Shown here: positions 6,227 to 7,036 of the stretch, piece by piece | Layout: each line of letters starts with the position of its first letter | How positions within the stretch are numbered: the first letter of the stretch is position 1 | Origin: Desulfobacterales bacterium | GTDB taxonomy: Bacteria; Desulfobacterota; DSM-4660; Desulfatiglandales; Desulfatiglandaceae | DNA: 7,036 nt | Assembly (NCBI GenBank): GCA_021107495.1 | Contig: JAIOSR010000457.1 | Location: forward strand, 1 to 7,036 | Direction: 5' to 3' | The notes under the pieces: generated by a model | Database searches by the model: none | Told to the model about the DNA's origin: nothing | The model's input: only the letters and a program-made list of their open reading frames with translations | Program-made: the position numbers and the translations under genes

Positions 6227-6280
6227 TGTGGTCTCCAATAGTTTTGCCGCGGGCCTTTGCTGTCCTACACACGGTGGGAA

Positions 6281-6311
6281 CTGCCGGCTTGAAATCCGAC
6301 GGATTCGGCAG
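6281..6311 (-). promoter_or_regulatory. Hairpin in the hypE leader
   Basis: CTGCCG (6281-6286) pairs with CGGCAG (6306-6311), and directly inside it AATCC (6293-6297) pairs with GGATT (6301-6305), with a six-base bulge on one side. It lies 55-85 bases upstream of the hypE start and would be transcribed from the promoter proposed at 6325-6353. There is no U-tract, so it is not a standard terminator. Function unknown. Confidence 0.4.
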
Positions 6312-6323
6312 GCATTATAGGCT

Positions 6324-6353
6324 AAAATAGTGACGACCGGGTTCGAGTGTCAA
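6324..6353 (-). promoter_or_regulatory. Candidate hypE promoter
   Basis: On the minus strand a perfect TTGACA (6353-6348) is followed after 17-18 bases by CTATTT or TATTTT (ending 6324-6325). A perfect TATAAT also lies at 6319-6314, but 28 bases from that -35, so it would need a different one. Either start would give a leader containing the hairpin at 6281-6311. Confidence 0.35.
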
Positions 6354-6357
6354 GAAC

Positions 6358-6558
6358 AATTGCCAGAAGGGAGGAGTGTCTCAAGATCTCTGCACCCGAT
6401 TGAGGCAATTCATTTTTTGTGATATCGCTACGATAATAAACATGTAAAAATGAATATTATCAAAACGTTAAGTTGTCAGGACGGGTATGTTTATTAGAGG
6501 CGCTCTATAAACCTGACATAGAAATGTGGCCGGATTTTGGGTTAAAATTAAATTTTAA
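6358..6558. repeat. Cluster of short inverted repeats in a gene-free region
   Basis: Four separate dyads follow one another: AATTGCC 6358-6364 with GGCAATT 6404-6410; GATAATA 6432-6438 with TATTATC 6455-6461; a hairpin GTTTA-t-TAGAG (6489-6499), loop GCG, CTCTATAAAC (6503-6512), extended by TGTCAG/CTGACA (6474-6479 and 6513-6518); and the AT palindrome TTAAAATT-a-AATTTTAA (6542-6558). All arms listed pair perfectly apart from one bulged T. No protein frame of quality is present. The third is the most convincing RNA hairpin; none is followed by a U-tract. Confidence 0.5.
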
Positions 6559-6564
6559 TGTAAT

Positions 6565-6772
6565 AGGAGGCTGTCCGAGAATAGGGTTCTGCTATGACCG
6601 GGTGTAAATACCGGGGAGCTGCTTTGGCAAACCCAAAACGCCCTCAACTCAGGCCTCCGCTACGTATCCGGTCGTTTTGGGCTTGACGCCCCCGCTCAAA
6701 GTCCGGGATCTTCGACTTGTCCTCGAAATTTTCGCACGGTCTCGCGACGAAGCCATTCTCGGGCAGCTTCCT
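6565..6772. repeat. 208-bp element with terminal inverted repeats
   Basis: The ends are inverted repeats: AGGAGGCTGTCCGAGAAT (6565-6582) against the complement of 6755-6772, 16 of 18 matching. An inner pair, CAAACCCAAAACG (6628-6640) and CGTTTTGGGCTTG (6673-6685), matches 12 of 13. The right half has additional small stems (TTCGA/TCGAA near 6711-6727). GC content is visibly higher than in the flanks, and no coding frame fits. No clear target duplication is seen. Size and structure fit a MITE-like or REP-like palindromic element, unrelated in sequence to the one at 1426-1749. Confidence 0.6.
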
Positions 6773-6881
6773 GGCTCAATAAGTAAGTAGAGGTGTTAGT
6801 CCATGTCACAATGTACTCGTGTGCCTCGGGCATGGCCGTAGCCGGGTTTTTTGGCCAGTTTGATAAAAAGCACGTAAAATG

Positions 6882-6910
6882 TTGAAATAACTAGGTAAAA
6901 ATGGTTTTAT
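6882..6910 (+). promoter_or_regulatory. Candidate promoter toward the right edge
   Basis: TTGAAA (6882-6887) and TTTTAT (6905-6910) are exactly 17 bases apart (5 and 4 of 6 matches). They would read through the parS site toward an ATG at 7031 that has GGGGA five bases upstream. The gene itself lies beyond the window, so this is only suggestive. Confidence 0.25.
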
Positions 6911-6949
6911 CCGGCGGGTTGGAAACATGCATCTTTGCCTGATGAGAGC

Positions 6950-6969
6950 AATGTTTCACGTGAAACATT
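6950..6969. promoter_or_regulatory. parS: parS centromere site (ParB/Spo0J binding)
   Basis: The core TGTTTCACGTGAAACA at 6952-6967 is identical to the classical chromosomal parS sequence bound by ParB/Spo0J. It extends to a perfect 20-base palindrome. ParB loads here as a CTP-dependent clamp and, with ParA, organises and segregates the origin region. Chromosomal parS sites are usually near oriC and often close to parAB, so this site marks the window as probably origin-proximal. Being about 60 bases ahead of a possible start codon at 7031, it may also lie in the promoter region of the next gene. Confidence 0.93.
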
Positions 6970-7036
6970 CTTTCTCCTTTTCAAAAATACGGGATTGTGT
7001 TATCAATTTTTGCAGCCGGTGGGGAAAGATATGAAG

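Noticed and set aside
6336..6352. GGGTTCGAG resembling a tRNA T-loop
   Set aside because: The flanking bases do not form the five-pair T stem and no acceptor, D or anticodon arms are present.
6824..6852. GGC-CGTA-GCC stem followed by a run of six T, terminator-like
   Set aside because: The stem is only about four pairs, and no gene on the + strand ends before it.
6895..6910. TAAAA-ATGG-TTTTA mini-hairpin
   Set aside because: Pure A-T stem of five pairs, expected by chance and overlapping a promoter-like element.
7031..7036. ATG AAG with GGGGA five bases upstream, perhaps the first codons of a right-hand gene
   Set aside because: Only two codons are visible; nothing about the product can be supported, although parA would be a natural guess next to parS.
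1..7036. CRISPR arrays, rRNA, intact insertion sequences or prophage genes
   Set aside because: No regularly spaced repeats, no transposase or integrase motifs and no rRNA-like sequence seen on either strand.

Overview
The window looks like ordinary chromosome from a Gram-negative, probably anaerobic bacterium. The protein flavour (HypE for [NiFe]-hydrogenase maturation, a DdlB-like ligase, a glyoxylate-reductase-type dehydrogenase after birA) and the roughly 50% GC coding DNA would suit a Desulfobacterota-like lineage. That placement is an inference, not something the sequence proves.

Layout. Positions 1-1410 (+) hold the 3' end of birA and, 42 bases later, a complete D-2-hydroxyacid dehydrogenase gene. 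Positions 1426-1749 are a long imperfect palindrome (fold-back element). A short folded leader (1811-1890) then precedes an unrecognised 58-aa gene (1898-2074, +). On the opposite strand lie dnaA (2366-3715, -) and a two-membrane-segment protein of 85 aa (2112-2369, -) whose ATG overlaps the dnaA stop. A 582-base AT-rich divergent spacer (3716-4297) separates dnaA from ddl (4298-5233, +). The ddl gene converges on hypE (5216-6226, -) with an 18-base overlap. The last 810 bases carry no recognisable gene. They hold several hairpin-forming repeats, a second palindromic element (6565-6772) and a perfect 20-base parS palindrome (6950-6969).

How it fits together. A dnaA gene, an AT-rich spacer with a strand-biased T-tract and repeated 17-mers, and a parS site about 3 kb away all point to an origin-proximal region. 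The usual dnaA-dnaN-recF context is absent. DnaA itself is strongly diverged: the first P-loop glycine, the sensor-1 Asp, the first box VII Arg and the Asp of the DNA-recognition motif are all replaced. The spacer lacks any perfect TTATNCACA box. The most interesting possibility is a non-canonical initiator, translationally coupled to a small membrane protein, working on a non-canonical origin. BirA, the dehydrogenase, Ddl and HypE are housekeeping or metabolic neighbours with no evident link to it.
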